This document shows positions 23,444 to 33,714 of a DNA stretch of 64,000 bases, one piece after another. A program made the translations under genes and the position numbers. Positions within the stretch are counted from its first letter, which is position 1. Each line of letters opens with the position of its first letter. Below the pieces are notes generated by a model that saw nothing but the letters and a program-made list of their open reading frames with translations, was not told the origin of the DNA and did not search any database. Location of the stretch: assembly GCA_012274445.1 (NCBI GenBank), contig JAAROD010000090.1:1116001-1180000 (forward strand), written 5' to 3'. This stretch comes from Sclerotiophoma versabilis (taxonomy: Eukaryota > Ascomycota > Dothideomycetes > Pleosporales > Didymellaceae).

Positions 23444-25029
23444 GGTTGGGAGGGACTTAAGTGATGTGGTCTATCGGGCAGTACACGGCAGAATCTCACA
23501 CCTGATAGATTTGAGTTGTGAGGATAGAAATGCTGCAATTAACGAAAGCAGGAAGATACATTGATTTATGTCGGTACAAGCTACAACATACAAGGCCACC
23601 CCTGTCCGCTTACGTGGGACGGAATAGATCTTGCATGATCTCTCCCCGCATCCAGGTCGGTCCTTTCCGATTTCTCCGCCTGGAGTTGAACAACGTCAAC
23701 AGCGATAACAACCAGGCGCTGATATGCGCGCCATTGTGCTCGACTACTCCAGGAATAGGAACACCCAGCACGCAGTCCACAACTTGACACACAACCCCCT
23801 CTCTCACTGCTGTGCGCAGCATGGCCAATCGGAAGTACCGGGTTACAGCAAAAATGAGATCCAGCACGCTACGGCCGGGGGTTGAAGCCACTGCACTGTA
23901 CCTGCATACACTAGCTGTATCCGTAGTAGTTTGTGCAGTACGGTAAGTTTGATTGATTGCGCGCAACATGCAGCGCGCGCAGGAGATAGGTAGGTCAACC
24001 CTTACATAACGAAATATGTATTCCAAGTGTAGTTGAGAGTCGACAGCAGCAATAATAGATGAGTTAGGGTTCTGTCAAGAGCTGGAGGTCAGGTGCTAGT
24101 AGGTGATACTTCAATGTACTAGCACCCAACACTTCCAACGTCATAGAAACGCGGTAAGAAGTGAAGACAAGGACCTAAGACGAGACAAGAAGAATTCCTT
24201 TGTTTTTCCTCTTCAGGAAACCATCTCCAATTCGCATTATGTATTCATTTATAGAGGCACGGCATAACTATTTCTTCTCTTCCCTTTCATCCATCTCCAA
24301 GACGCTAGCCAGTCTACTCCACCTAGACAGTCACCTAATTCTATCTCACAGCATCCCTCCATCTTCTATCTGTATTAACCATGGTTGAACAAGAGAGGTG
24401 CACAGTCGAGATTGCGCAGTCGCGATCCGAACTATCGACTCACTATTGCACCAGAATTATACCTACAGCGAGGTTTAACACATCGATACATCCCTACGCT
24501 CAATCTCCACACTACGAGGGTCTTTAAAATATCACCGGAGCCCTTCGAAGTTTATCTTAGGGGGCCTATCAGATCATCCTAAACGCCCTTCCGCGCTTGA
24601 TATCGTTATTGGCGCTGTCTTCTGTGCCCATACCATCCGCCTTGCATGTAGAAGACATTTATTATCATAGGAAAGATTAAATGGTTCTACCAGCTGCTAT
24701 TCTGTACGCTAGTTGGATATGCAGTGTTAGCTGGTTAGATGTGTAGTAACAAACGTGTTACAAATCTCGGGCGTGTAATATATGTTTGTGAGTAGCTTAG
24801 TAGAGTGATTGGCGTTTGTTTATTGTGTAAATGCATTTACGACTAAGTCTTTATGTTGTAAGGGGTGCGTTACTCTTGCATGTTTCGAGTATTGTGTGGT
24901 TATCTAGCTGCCCGCTGTTGGCTGTGGTGGCTAGCGGGTGTTATAGACAAGACTTCTGAGTATCTGGATTGAGATCAATGTGTAGGTGATGCACAGGTCA
25001 GAGTGTGACGGTTGTTAGGATAGAGAGTG
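23444..25029. other. Intergenic, no gene seen
   Basis: Contains the promoter of the SnoaL-like gene and the 3' flank of the HET gene. Short frames near 23610-24026 (-) have no recognisable content. The part from about 24650 to 25000 is AT-rich. Confidence 0.5.
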
Positions 25030-27930
25030 TTAAGCTGATGTGCTTTGGGCCAAAGCCGTGGTTTTGGGGTTGAGACTAGACGCTGCAATACTGGGGTGTA
25101 TGTATTTCCTGCCAAGAAGAATGAGAAAGAAGGTTGATCTGTTGATCTTGCAAGCAACGTAGGAGGGGAGTCCAGCCTTGAACCTTAGCACTTCTTTCAC
25201 GGGAGAAAATTTCATTCTGTATCTGTTTCTTCGTCCGTTTCTCCCCCCAAATACGCAGAGATTTCGCTCAGTAGGTTTTTGCGAAGCTCTTGCAGCCCGA
25301 CTGGGACTTGTGGCTCTACACCGGTCAATTTGCGGAGAAAAGGCAACACATTGTCGTCTGCAGTAGCGGCTGCAATGTCTAGGATCTCGGCAGATTTGAT
25401 GTGCTTCTTGAGAGCTTCGAGGTTCCGCTTGATAAACGAGGTTACAGTGTCGAGGTTCTATTTTCGGGTTCCAGTTCGAGTCAGAGTGCCAGCCCTCACT
25501 GGATGGTTCTGTACCATTAAAAAATGGTGGGGTGTAGGTCTCCATCCGCCTAGAGAGAGACAATGGCTGGTCATCCGGCTCCAAGCTAGCTACCGCTGCT
25601 ACAATGTTGTACATCGTCTGAGAGTTAATAAACGATGCCAAGAATAGTAGAGAGAACAAACTCAAAGCTTGTGCATGTCTGATGGCAGGCTTCAAGTCTG
25701 ATAGGGACAGAGTCATCTCATCTTGAGCTGCACACAGAATGGCAAGTGCTCTAACGTTGATCCAGGCATACTGTCTAGACAGATGGTACTGATTACTACT
25801 GAGTTGGACCAAAGGCCGAAGAAGCAACGACGCAGGGGTTATGCGGAAATCTGCGGCTTTGATACCGGCCCGAGAGATCATCAGCTTGATTAGGTGCCGC
25901 TCAATATGTGTTTGGAATTCACGTGACCTTTTCCGCGATGATCGCGTCCATGGAAAATACCTGTCATATCCTAAATCTGAGGAATTTGTAGGGTCCAGAT
26001 CAACGATTGTGCCGTCAGCTCTTGGGTGTGCTTCTAAACCAAGGAAGGCCATTATGTCGAATATGTTGGAGCAAAGGTATCCTTCGCTTCTAATATAGCT
26101 TATCATTAACCTGGAGGGTGTGTCAGATTTCGGCTTATGGCTCATTAACCAGAAAGTCCATCGAATGACTTCGAAGATCTTGATCAACCAAATATGTCCA
26201 ATTCCACTTCTATCTGTGAACATCCGTTGTATTAGTTGGAATTTGATTCTCGAGGAGGAAGGAAATCCGGGTTTCTCTGATTGACGAAGCATGTAACGAA
26301 CAGACTGTTCGGTGGGCGTATTGAACCAGTATCTTGTAGGTGTGCAGTACTGCACGCTAGCAAGGATGAAAGCACAGTCATTCATGCGGGAAAAGCGATC
26401 AGGATGTAGCACTGTTGCTGTTGAGGTACTGTCGAAAAGCGAAGAATGTTCCTGGCAAGAAGTTGGGTAGTCTGGGTGCCAATCCCATACCAAACCAACT
26501 CGTCTGGGCTCACACGTCAGGCACGACAGCAGCTCTCGCCAATCGATTTTCGAATCTTCGCTTCCAAACGACTTGAGCTGAACTTTGTCAGGTGTGGGTA
26601 AAGCTATGACGATGATGTCGAAGTGATCTCTGCAAGCGCGTATCACGCTTGGCTGTGCGGCCCCAACTGTATAGAAAACGACATCCATGTCCTGAATGTC
26701 CTTACACCAGGATTGGCTGGTCCAGGATGCGACCCAATCAACAACGTTGAAGATGGATCCCTCGCAATCGCTTCGGAACAAACGAAGCGAGAAAGGATAT
26801 GGATGTCTGTTCGCGGGTTTCATCTCGATAGTTCCCATGACATAGCCCGAGACTGTCAAAGAAGCCTGCTTTCGCTCGGCCCACACCGAAACGATGGTAT
26901 GCGGCCCAAGAATCTGCTTGATCGTCTCCGTCCAAACAGACGGCCATGGCTTTGTATAGTCTGGTTGTATCAAAAAACGGGAGGCAGGATCACACATGCC
27001 GAGCAAAGCAAAAACTTTGTCCCGCTCATCGGAGGCCTCGTGCAAATGGAATCTCTCAAGCAAATCGCCCAAGGAAGCTGAGCGACTAGAGCCTGATTTC
27101 ACCGTTTGATCAGAAAGCAGAGGATTGATGGCACGGTTCATGACAGACATGTTCAAATTCATTGTCTGGAGAACGGACTCGCATAGATTCCGAATGCGAG
27201 AGTTTGGGTTCAACGTTTCTGACTGAAGGTATTGCATACCTGTTACGAACACAGAGCCTGGCAGCTCTATTGCCCCACACTTGATAGTAATCTGTCGCGC
27301 GGCAGCTGCTTCTTGCAAAACCCAGATTCGAGAGAACCATGAGCGGTTTAACAAAGCCACAAGTACTCGTTCTAGAGGTGTTTGCTCATGTTTTTGATCA
27401 GAAGAAATGCGCATTCTCTTCTTGGTACGAACGGGTGGAGCTCGATAGCGCACGTCCGTAATGTCTTCTATGGCGGCAAATGCTTTTGTGACGTTGTGGT
27501 CCTCAACCCCGAGCCATATCACGACCTGTCTTGCGTGCGAGTAGATTTTCGCCATGAAGTTGACTTGATGTGCCCGCTCTGAAAGATCGTCCTGGTTAAT
27601 ACAGATGGCATCGATCCACATCAGTCGAGGCAGCGCTGGATCTCGAAGGTGCTGTAAGGCTAGTTGAAGATTTGAAGTGACATTGAGATGTCCTATCGCC
27701 GTGGACGAGTCCATAGTGGTGGCAGAGTCGGAGATGTAGATCCTGCGTGTGTCGGCAGCGTCGCCCCAGACATACGATAGTGCTTCGAAGAGACCAGATA
27801 CCTGGCCATCCCGGATGGTGTAGTCGATGATCTGACAGTGAATGTCGGTCTCGGGAGCTCCTGGCCATATCTGGATCAGCCTGATGCTATTCTTGGCAGG
27901 CAGGAGCGGTCGATGTTTGTAAGGCGGCAT
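25030..27930 (-). CDS. HET-domain (heterokaryon incompatibility) protein
   Basis: The open frame from ATG 27930 encodes 966 aa. Residues about 48-205 form the HET domain: FEALSYVWGD (49-57), LNVTSNLQLALQHLR, LMWIDAICINQDDLSERAHQ (103-122), then FMAKIYSHARQVVIWLG and later RSWFSRIWVLQEAA. HET domains, TIR-related in fold, trigger cell death when genetically different hyphae fuse. The long C-terminal region has no repeats I can name. The end is doubtful: after about 25455 the reading switches from good protein-like sequence to Arg/Ser-rich noise, while the +1 frame from 25457 to a TGA at 25212 reads KRNLEALKKHIKSAEILDIA and ends in an acidic tail. Either a 136-bp intron (25458-25593, GTAGCT..AATAG) joins this exon, giving about 860 aa, or a one-base insertion has broken the gene. 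Confidence 0.85.
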   Translation of the reverse strand: MPPYKHRPLLPAKNSIRLIQIWPGAPETDIHCQIIDYTIRDGQVSGLFEALSYVWGDAADTRRIYISDSATTMDSSTAIGHLNVTSNLQLALQHLRDPALPRLMWIDAICINQDDLSERAHQVNFMAKIYSHARQVVIWLGVEDHNVTKAFAAIEDITDVRYRAPPVRTKKRMRISSDQKHEQTPLERVLVALLNRSWFSRIWVLQEAAAARQITIKCGAIELPGSVFVTGMQYLQSETLNPNSRIRNLCESVLQTMNLNMSVMNRAINPLLSDQTVKSGSSRSASLGDLLERFHLHEASDERDKVFALLGMCDPASRFLIQPDYTKPWPSVWTETIKQILGPHTIVSVWAERKQASLTVSGYVMGTIEMKPANRHPYPFSLRLFRSDCEGSIFNVVDWVASWTSQSWCKDIQDMDVVFYTVGAAQPSVIRACRDHFDIIVIALPTPDKVQLKSFGSEDSKIDWRELLSCLTCEPRRVGLVWDWHPDYPTSCQEHSSLFDSTSTATVLHPDRFSRMNDCAFILASVQYCTPTRYWFNTPTEQSVRYMLRQSEKPGFPSSSRIKFQLIQRMFTDRSGIGHIWLIKIFEVIRWTFWLMSHKPKSDTPSRLMISYIRSEGYLCSNIFDIMAFLGLEAHPRADGTIVDLDPTNSSDLGYDRYFPWTRSSRKRSREFQTHIERHLIKLMISRAGIKAADFRITPASLLLRPLVQLSSNQYHLSRQYAWINVRALAILCAAQDEMTLSLSDLKPAIRHAQALSLFSLLFLASFINSQTMYNIVAAVASLEPDDQPLSLSRRMETYTPPFFNGTEPSSEGWHSDSNWNPKIEPRHCNLVYQAEPRSSQEAHQICRDPRHCSRYCRRQCVAFSPQIDRCRATSPSRAARASQKPTERNLCVFGGRNGRRNRYRMKFSPVKEVLRFKAGLPSYVACKINRSTFFLILLGRKYIHPSIAASSLNPKTTALAQSTSA

Positions 27931-28596
27931 CTTGACGATAAGACAACGAATATCGCTGACGGCGGTATTTCTCAGAGCAGAGCGACTATTGACTGGCGCA
28001 TAGAAGCTCAGGTTGTAGGCTGCAGGCTGCAGGGGTACGGATGGCTATGCAGAAGTAGAAACACCAACAATCGCTCTAAACACAGGGTCAAACTGCGATG
28101 TGTTAGGTGTGAAAAGCAAAAACAACAAAGCCGTAGAGAGTATAGAGATGTGCAGGAAAGAAGAGGCGATATTGACGAGGCTGAAGAAGGCGCGAGGCAA
28201 CAGCTCTCAGACGCCGACACTCACCTAAAAGGCTGAGCCAAACATAGAATCACTGCAGTGTATCAGGTAGTAAACAGCAGGAACAACAACCATTGAGAGA
28301 AAGCAAGAAATGTGGAGAAGAGAAGATGCGTCGACAAGATCAAGGAAGGTGCGAAGCAACCACTCTTGGCTAATGGGGCGAATGCACTGCGCCGCACAGC
28401 TGCAGGAAGGCAGACAGACTTCAGTCGGACAGCGCAGGCTGGATATACTTTGTAGTCAACGAAACGACAGCACGGCAGACAGACTTCAGTCGGAGAGCGC
28501 AGGCTGAATACAGTCAACGAAATGCCAGCACAGTAGACGGACCTCAGGCTTGTTGGATGGGTATCATTCGTATCTACTCTACGGTCACTGGTATTG
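27931..28596. other. Intergenic with tandem direct repeat
   Basis: Upstream of the HET gene and downstream of eIF2B gamma. It contains two tandem copies of a segment (28409-28471 and 28474-28530) that share a 30-bp core. No gene seen. Confidence 0.6.
28409..28530. repeat. Two-copy tandem repeat, about 57-65 bp unit
   Basis: Both copies start with GGCAGACAGACTTCAGTCGG followed by AGCGCAGGCTG, and end with GTCAACGAAA then CAGCA. The second copy lacks about 8 bp. It lies just beyond the eIF2B gamma stop codon. Confidence 0.75.
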
Positions 28597-30346
28597 CTAC
28601 ATCTCCAACGCCTCACCAGGAACGGCATCATCATCGGCATAGCCGTCGTCGCCCATGCCAACGCTGAACCTCATGAATTTCTCGTTCTTGCTCTCTGTGC
28701 CCCATTCAACGACCTGGCCGTCCTGGACCTCGCAGTCCTTCAGCACGGTCTTGTCGTTGTCCTTGGCGGGGCCGCCCTCGATCTTGCATCGCCGCCCCAG
28801 GATGCAGTCGGTGAGCTGGACGTTGGTGCCGACCTCGACGCCGTCCATGAGCAGACACCTCAGCAGGCGGGCGCCCTCGCCGATCTTGCAGTTGGAGCCG
28901 ATGACGCTCTCTTTGATGTTGGTCTTCTCGGCCACGTCGACGTTGTCGGCGAGCAGGCTGTTCTCGGCCTCGAGTCTGCACTTCTTGGGTATGGAGTGGG
29001 CGGTGGAGGGTGCGATCTTGTTGGCAAAGGCAAAGGGCGACGTGCTGTTCTCGGGCAGCTTGGCGAGGCGTAGCGAGACGGTGAGGAGCAGGTGTGCGGT
29101 GTCGACGCGGCGGATGAGGGGATTTGTGGGTGCGGAAGGCTGGACGTATGCGAGGATGGGCGGGACGGTGAGCTTTGCGGGTGATGTGAGCGACTTTGCG
29201 CTGTCGGGTATGCTGGAGGAGCCGAGGACGCGCGAGGCGAGGATGGTGGGCGTGCTTGTGCCGTTGGTGGCGGCGGCGGGCGAGTAGGTGCTGCTGTAGC
29301 TGGCGACGTCAATCTCCTCGTCGACGAGCTGCGAGCCCTCGGAGCTGGCGTCGTCGGTGGGGTGGAAGATGTCGCGCAGGCCGAGCTTGTCGGCCAGACG
29401 GTCCTGCCAGCCGGCCTTGGCCCACCAGCCCAGGACCTCCTCGCTGATGTTCTCCAAGGCGTCGTTCCTGCGGATCATGTCGGCGACCCAGTAGGGGAAG
29501 AAGTAGATGTGGGCGTCGCGGTGGGTGGTGAGCATGCGGACGCGGGCGTGCTTGCGGATGAGCGAGTGGCGGACGGGGAACGTCTTGTTCTCTTCGGTGA
29601 TGTCGTTGAGGGTGTCGGTGGGGAGCGAGTAGACGAGCTTGGCCATGTCGCGGCGGATCGAGTCGGCGGGCGGGGGCACGATGGGCGTGGGCATGGGCGT
29701 GGTGGCGATGAAGTCCGTCTCCTCGCCCTTCTTGCTGCCCTCGGCCTTGGTCTGGTACCACACGCCGAGCCCTCCGCGGCGGCCGACGCGCTCGCCGCCT
29801 GCGCCAAAGGCCGTCTTGCCGCCAATCTCCTGCGCGCCAGCCACGGCGCCCGGGAAGCCGGCCTGCTCGACCATCCAGGCATCGGCCAGCGCGGTGCCGT
29901 CGAGCTCGCACACCAGGTCGCAGGGCAGCACGATGAAGTCGCCCTTGATGGCGGCCTGGACCTCGGGCAGGCGGAAGAGGTCGCCGGTGCCCGTCTCGTG
30001 GGTGAGGGCGGCGGGCGCGAGCATCTCGGGGCGCGGCGCGGGCAGCGAGGTGAGGTGGGGGTTCTGCGACATGGCGGCCTCGATGGCGTCGAGCGACTCG
30101 GGCGGGGTGACGACGGTGATGTCTGGGCGTGTTAGCAGCAGAGGGCAGCGGGTGCAGGCCGGACGCACCCGTCACGCCCATGCGGTAGCACCACTCGAGC
30201 GGGTACCAGACCATGGGCCGGTTCGCAATCGGCAGCAGCGCCTTGGGGAGCTCGCGGGGCGTCGAGGTGAAGGTGCTGAACGAGGCGCCGGGCCCGCACA
30301 GGATGAGGGCCTGGAAGCCCGGCGCGGGCAGCGTGGCGTGGGGCAT
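28597..30346 (-). CDS. GCD1: Translation initiation factor eIF2B subunit gamma
   Basis: Two exons: 30346-30169 and 30122-28597, with a 46-bp intron (30123-30168, GTGCGT, GCTAAC branch, CCAG), 567 aa. The N-terminal nucleotidyltransferase-like domain is clear: FQALILCGPGASFSTFTS, ELPKALLPIANRPMVWYPLE, and after splicing MGVTDITVVTPPESLDAI. The C-terminal third is a left-handed beta-helix of hexapeptide repeats (NVDVAEKTNIKESVIGSNCK, IGEGARLLRCLLMDGVEV, VQLTDCILGRRCKIEGG). The gamma subunit pairs with epsilon in the cytosolic exchange factor that reloads eIF2 with GTP; it is essential in yeast and a target of integrated stress control. The start is the only Met ahead of the first strand. An 18-G run (+ strand) lies 17 bp upstream, in the leader. 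The gene is unusually GC-rich. Confidence 0.92.
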
Positions 30347-30643
30347 GCTGGCGACGCTGTTCTGGGGGGGGGGGGGGGGGGAGCCTGGGCTGCGGTCGAC
30401 AGCAGCGGGTGGGCAGCGACGAGGTAGACGATGAGAGAGGCGCGCAGCTCGGAGTCAGCAAAGTGCGGCGGGGGAGTTGGGCGTGCGCGAGTCATGGTCC
30501 CGCCCGCGTCCCGCCGCCGTCCCTCGGCAGGCACATGCAGGCAGGCCGGCCACAACAACGCCAGCCCAGCCGCGCGACAACACAACACAGCACCACAACA
30601 CCCCAACACCACAACCCCGGCGACGACATGAGCAGCGCGCACC
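30347..30643. promoter_or_regulatory. Shared divergent promoter of eIF2B gamma and the Pex22-like gene
   Basis: A 297-bp gap between two start codons on opposite strands, containing the G18 run (30364-30381) and a CA-rich leader (ACAACACAACACAGCACCAC around 30578-30597) ahead of the + strand gene. Both promoters must lie here or overlap the genes; no TATA box is evident. Confidence 0.55.
30364..30381. repeat. G18 homopolymer in the eIF2B gamma leader
   Basis: Eighteen consecutive G on the + strand (C18 in the transcript sense), 17 bp upstream of the eIF2B gamma ATG. Confidence 0.9.
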
Positions 30644-32159
30644 ATGTCCTTCAACTACGACCGCTATGACCGCCGCCAGCCCGCGACCCGCACGCGCTCC
30701 ACCCTCGGGTACCCGCCACTGCGCCTGTCGACGCTGGTGCACGGCTAACGTGGACAGCTACTGGGTGCCCCTCGTCCTCACCGTCACCGTCGCGACCGCG
30801 GGCCTCGCCGCCTGGGTCTGGTCCGAACGCCGCGACGACGAAGACGAGTCCTCGGAAGACGACAGCCTCAGCTACGGCGAGGAGGCCGAGCGCAAGACAC
30901 GGCGCGGCCCCGGCAGCAGCAGCAGCCACGCACATGCGCCCCTCGACCGCGACACCACGGGCCTGTCGCAGGCCGGCGCGGCCCCGGACGACCTGATGTC
31001 GCGCGTCCAGGGCGTTATCCGCCGCACCCCGAGCCCGCAGCAGGTCTTCGACACGGTGAGCAAGAAGACGGCCGCCGGCTGGGCTGCCGCCGGCGCAGCG
31101 CTGGCGAGCATCCGCGAGGAGGACCGCGACGACGCGTATGGCGACCACAACCGCTGGTCCGAGGAGGCTGCCATCCGCCGCACCGTCGAGGCCCAGTCCG
31201 CCCAGAGCGCCCCTGCCGTCGACGAGCAGGCGCGCGCCTTTGCTGCCTCGGTCCGCAGTCGAGCCAGCCCCGGCGCCAAGCGCAGGACCGTCGTGCTCGT
31301 CGTGTCTGCCGAGTCGCTGATGGACTCGCACGACGACGACGACGGCGCCTACCGCTCTGAGAACGCCGTGCGTGCTGCCCTCCCCACCCCCGTCCTGACT
31401 GTCCCGTCTTGACTGTCCCTCCTGACTGTCCCGTCCTGACTGTCCCTCCTGACTGTCCCGTCCTGACTGTCCCTCCTGACTGTCCCTCCTGACTGACCCG
31501 CCCAGACCATCCTCTCCCACCTCCCCGACACCGACTTCTCGCGCACCAAGCTCTTCGTCCTCGTCTACTCGCCCGCCCTGCGCTCGCGCCCCGCCTCGCG
31601 CAGCCACTCCCGCGACCGCTCCTCCCCGCTCGGCTCCTCCTACTCGGCCATCAGCACCCCAGCCCGCACCCCCGGCGAGGAGCTGACCTCGATCGACCCC
31701 CAGCCCGACCCCCACGTCTACACCCCCGCCCTCTCCGCCCGCTCGTCCAACAGCCTCCTCTGGAACACCATCCACGCCCAGGCCCTGCGCCTGGTCGAGC
31801 ACCCCACCATGGTCATGCCCTTCAGCACCCCCTCGGGCTTTGTGCACATGCTCCGCCACCTGGGCCCCGACCTGGTCTACATCGTCGACGCACTCAGCGG
31901 CGTCGAGGGTCGCAACGTCGAGGACATCAAGCGCTGGGTCGGCCAGACCGTTGTCGTGGTAGGCAGCGACGGCACCGGCCTGGGCGGCCTCATCGACACC
32001 GACGACGAGGCGCCGCGCGGAAAGGCCAAAGCGTCCGAGCACCACGTGAGCAAGTGGTGGGAAAGCGCCGACATGGTTGGCCTCGGCAAAGGCGTCGAGA
32101 TTGTCGACGCCTCCAGATTCGAAGACGACTACGAGCGCAGAGTCAGCGGCCGCGAGTAA
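30644..32159 (+). CDS. Pex22-like peroxin (peroxisome assembly)
   Basis: Three exons: 30644-30708, 30758-31367 and 31506-32159; introns 49 bp (GTACCC, GGCTAACG branch, ACAG) and 138 bp (GTGCGT..CCCAG); 442 aa. The N-terminal Tyr/Arg-rich cap, then GYWVPLVLTVTVATAGLAAW (one membrane anchor, residues about 22-42), an acidic linker, VQGVIRRTPSPQQVFDTVSK, EEDRDDAYGDHNRWSEEA, RRTVVLVVSAES, ILSHLPDTDFSRTKLFVLVY, TMVMPFSTPSGFVHMLRHLG and WVGQTVVVVG match fungal Pex22-like proteins as I remember them. Pex22 anchors the ubiquitin-conjugating enzyme Pex4 at the peroxisome so that Pex5 can be recycled. The start gives the short N-terminus typical of the family. Intron 2 holds a minisatellite. The gene is GC-rich with C-ending codons, like its divergent neighbour. 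Confidence 0.85.
31391..31500 (+). repeat. Minisatellite inside intron 2 of the Pex22-like gene
   Basis: About eight copies of a 13-14 bp unit (CCTGACTGTCCCGT and CCTGACTGTCCCT alternating, giving a 27-bp higher-order period), filling most of the 138-bp intron right up to the acceptor. Confidence 0.9.
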
Positions 32160-32724
32160 CGCCGCCTTGTATACCCTTGTTGATAGCTGTGAGCCTGTTG
32201 ATATACGATATGCTTTATGAGTAATGCGACTGTGATTTTTTCGATTTTTTCCCAATATTTGAATCCAACCGAACCCATGTCCCTGAATATATACAAGAAC
32301 AATTATATCATGATTTGATTAACGAAGAACTAGCAAAAAACATCGAGCTCCACAACTATCAACAAACATCGAGCCCCATAACTATCAACAAACATCGAGC
32401 CCCATAACTATCAACAAACATCGAGCCCCATAACTATTAACAACCATCGAGCCCCATAACTATCAACAAACATCGAGCTCCCACGAATATCAACAAACAT
32501 CGAAAAACAGCATTTTAATAGTACATACTCACAATTACTGACATCACGCCCAGTTCGAGAGTACGTCGGTCTCTGTTTTTCACTTCTACCTTTGTTCCCC
32601 GACATGTTGAATTTCCATTCGCCAACTACTCCGATAAACTCCAAATGATTATTACAATTAGAAGCAGTTGACTACTAGAAAACATGAAGCGCCGTAGATG
32701 GTCCCTCCCCTATCTACACTAAGA
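32160..32724. other. 3' flank with 26-bp tandem repeats
   Basis: Lies between the stop codons of two converging genes. It contains the tandem repeat at 32341-32503 and AT-rich sequence likely to include both 3' UTRs. No gene seen. Confidence 0.6.
32341..32503. repeat. 26-bp tandem repeat, six copies plus a partial
   Basis: Units start at 32341, 32367, 32393, 32419, 32445 and 32471, with a partial copy at 32498; consensus begins CATCGAGCCCCATAACTATC. The first, fifth and sixth copies carry small changes, the middle ones are nearly identical. Confidence 0.92.
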
Positions 32725-33585
32725 TCACAAAACATCAAACTTCGCCCAATGTTCATTACCACCCAAAAACTCACCGTCGGTACGTGCATCCATCACGACA
32801 TCCTCGTTCCAAGACTCAATCTGCTCCTCAAGACTCTCCTTATCCCAGGCACTCTTAGCACCGTCGATGCTATAACCTCTATGAATCTCACCACGCGATA
32901 CCGCCAAGCGCTTCTGCGTTGCTTCGCGAATCATCACGATCCAGAACGAACCCCCGACTCCAAACTCGCGTCTAAGCAAGTGATCATGATACTTCCTCCA
33001 CAGAACCGGCAAATACAGAATCCTCTCATCAAACACCAAACTCTTGTCCAGCCCACCCAGCACAAGACCAACATCATCGACGTCCGCGTCCCTCGCAATA
33101 CACCGACCGAGCCCCGCAGGCCACTCACGGTCATAATCGCTTCGACGCAGCGCAAGCTCCATGATCTGCACTTCGTGAATATGCGCCCGTTCCACGCACG
33201 ACTATAACCACAATCAGCATGATTCTCTGCAAAGCTACGTGCTGCAAACCGGATTCACCAGCTGAATACCGCAGCGCTCCAACAGTGTCTTTGCCGCCAT
33301 CCGCACGTCCCAGAAGACCTTGGTCGCTGTACTGGTTTCGAGCACGCTTTTCAGTGCGCTGGCGCTTGTTTCGCCGAGCTGTAGTGCGCGGGCCAGATAG
33401 GCGAGGCTGACCACGTTGATGCTGCGCTTTGGCAAGATATACACCGTTAGACTGTGGGGATTCGTGGAGAGATAGAGGGATGCTGGGTTGTTGGGGAGGT
33501 TGAGTAGGCTTTGCATGAGTGTGCTTAGGGCTGAAGGGGTGGTAATGTACTGTGTTGAGATTGATTGAGAAGATGGTGTAGCCAT
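32725..33585 (-). CDS. 3'-5' exonuclease-like protein (DEDD/RNase D fold), probably catalytically impaired
   Basis: Two exons: 33585-33259 and 33201-32725, with a 57-bp intron (33202-33258, GTGAAT..TTATAG) in phase 0; 267 aa. Splicing joins ..ERCGIQL to SCVERAHIHEVQIMELALR, the expected continuation. ATKVFWDVRMAAKTLLERCG corresponds to the exonuclease II motif (FFDVRND in relatives), WPAGLGRCIARD to the conserved LARCIE block, and DERILYLPVLWRKYHDHL to the exonuclease III region. Where relatives have LYLDLEG with the DxE metal ligands, this protein reads SLYLSTNPHSLTVYI. It may therefore be a non-catalytic paralogue, or a degrading gene whose frame is still open. Fungal relatives are small 3'-5' exonuclease-domain proteins of uncertain role. 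The start was chosen at the second Met; six more residues precede it in frame. Confidence 0.7.
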
Positions 33586-33714
33586 GGTTATTGACGACTG
33601 CATAGGATGTATCTAGGGAGATGCAGAATTGCGTTGTTGTAGGGTCTTCTGCTGTGCGTACAGTTGTTGCTGTCAAGTTGAACCCCACCTCCGCGCTCTT
33701 TTGTGCGTATCACG

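Noticed and set aside
23610..24026. 138-codon - strand frame upstream of the SnoaL-like gene
   Set aside because: No domain or signal peptide; overlapping frames on the other strand are equally open.
29309..30427. Long + and - frames overlapping eIF2B gamma
   Set aside because: Low-complexity Arg/Pro/Ala translations in other frames of a GC-rich gene; only one frame matches a family. The part of the - strand frame at 30169-30346 is real exon 1.
30651..32255. 534-codon frame on the - strand opposite the Pex22-like gene
   Set aside because: Gly/Val/Ala-rich mirror of a GC-rich coding sequence; the + strand has splice sites and family motifs.
33131..33688. 185-codon - strand frame
   Set aside because: Out-of-frame reading of the exonuclease-like gene; contains no family motif.
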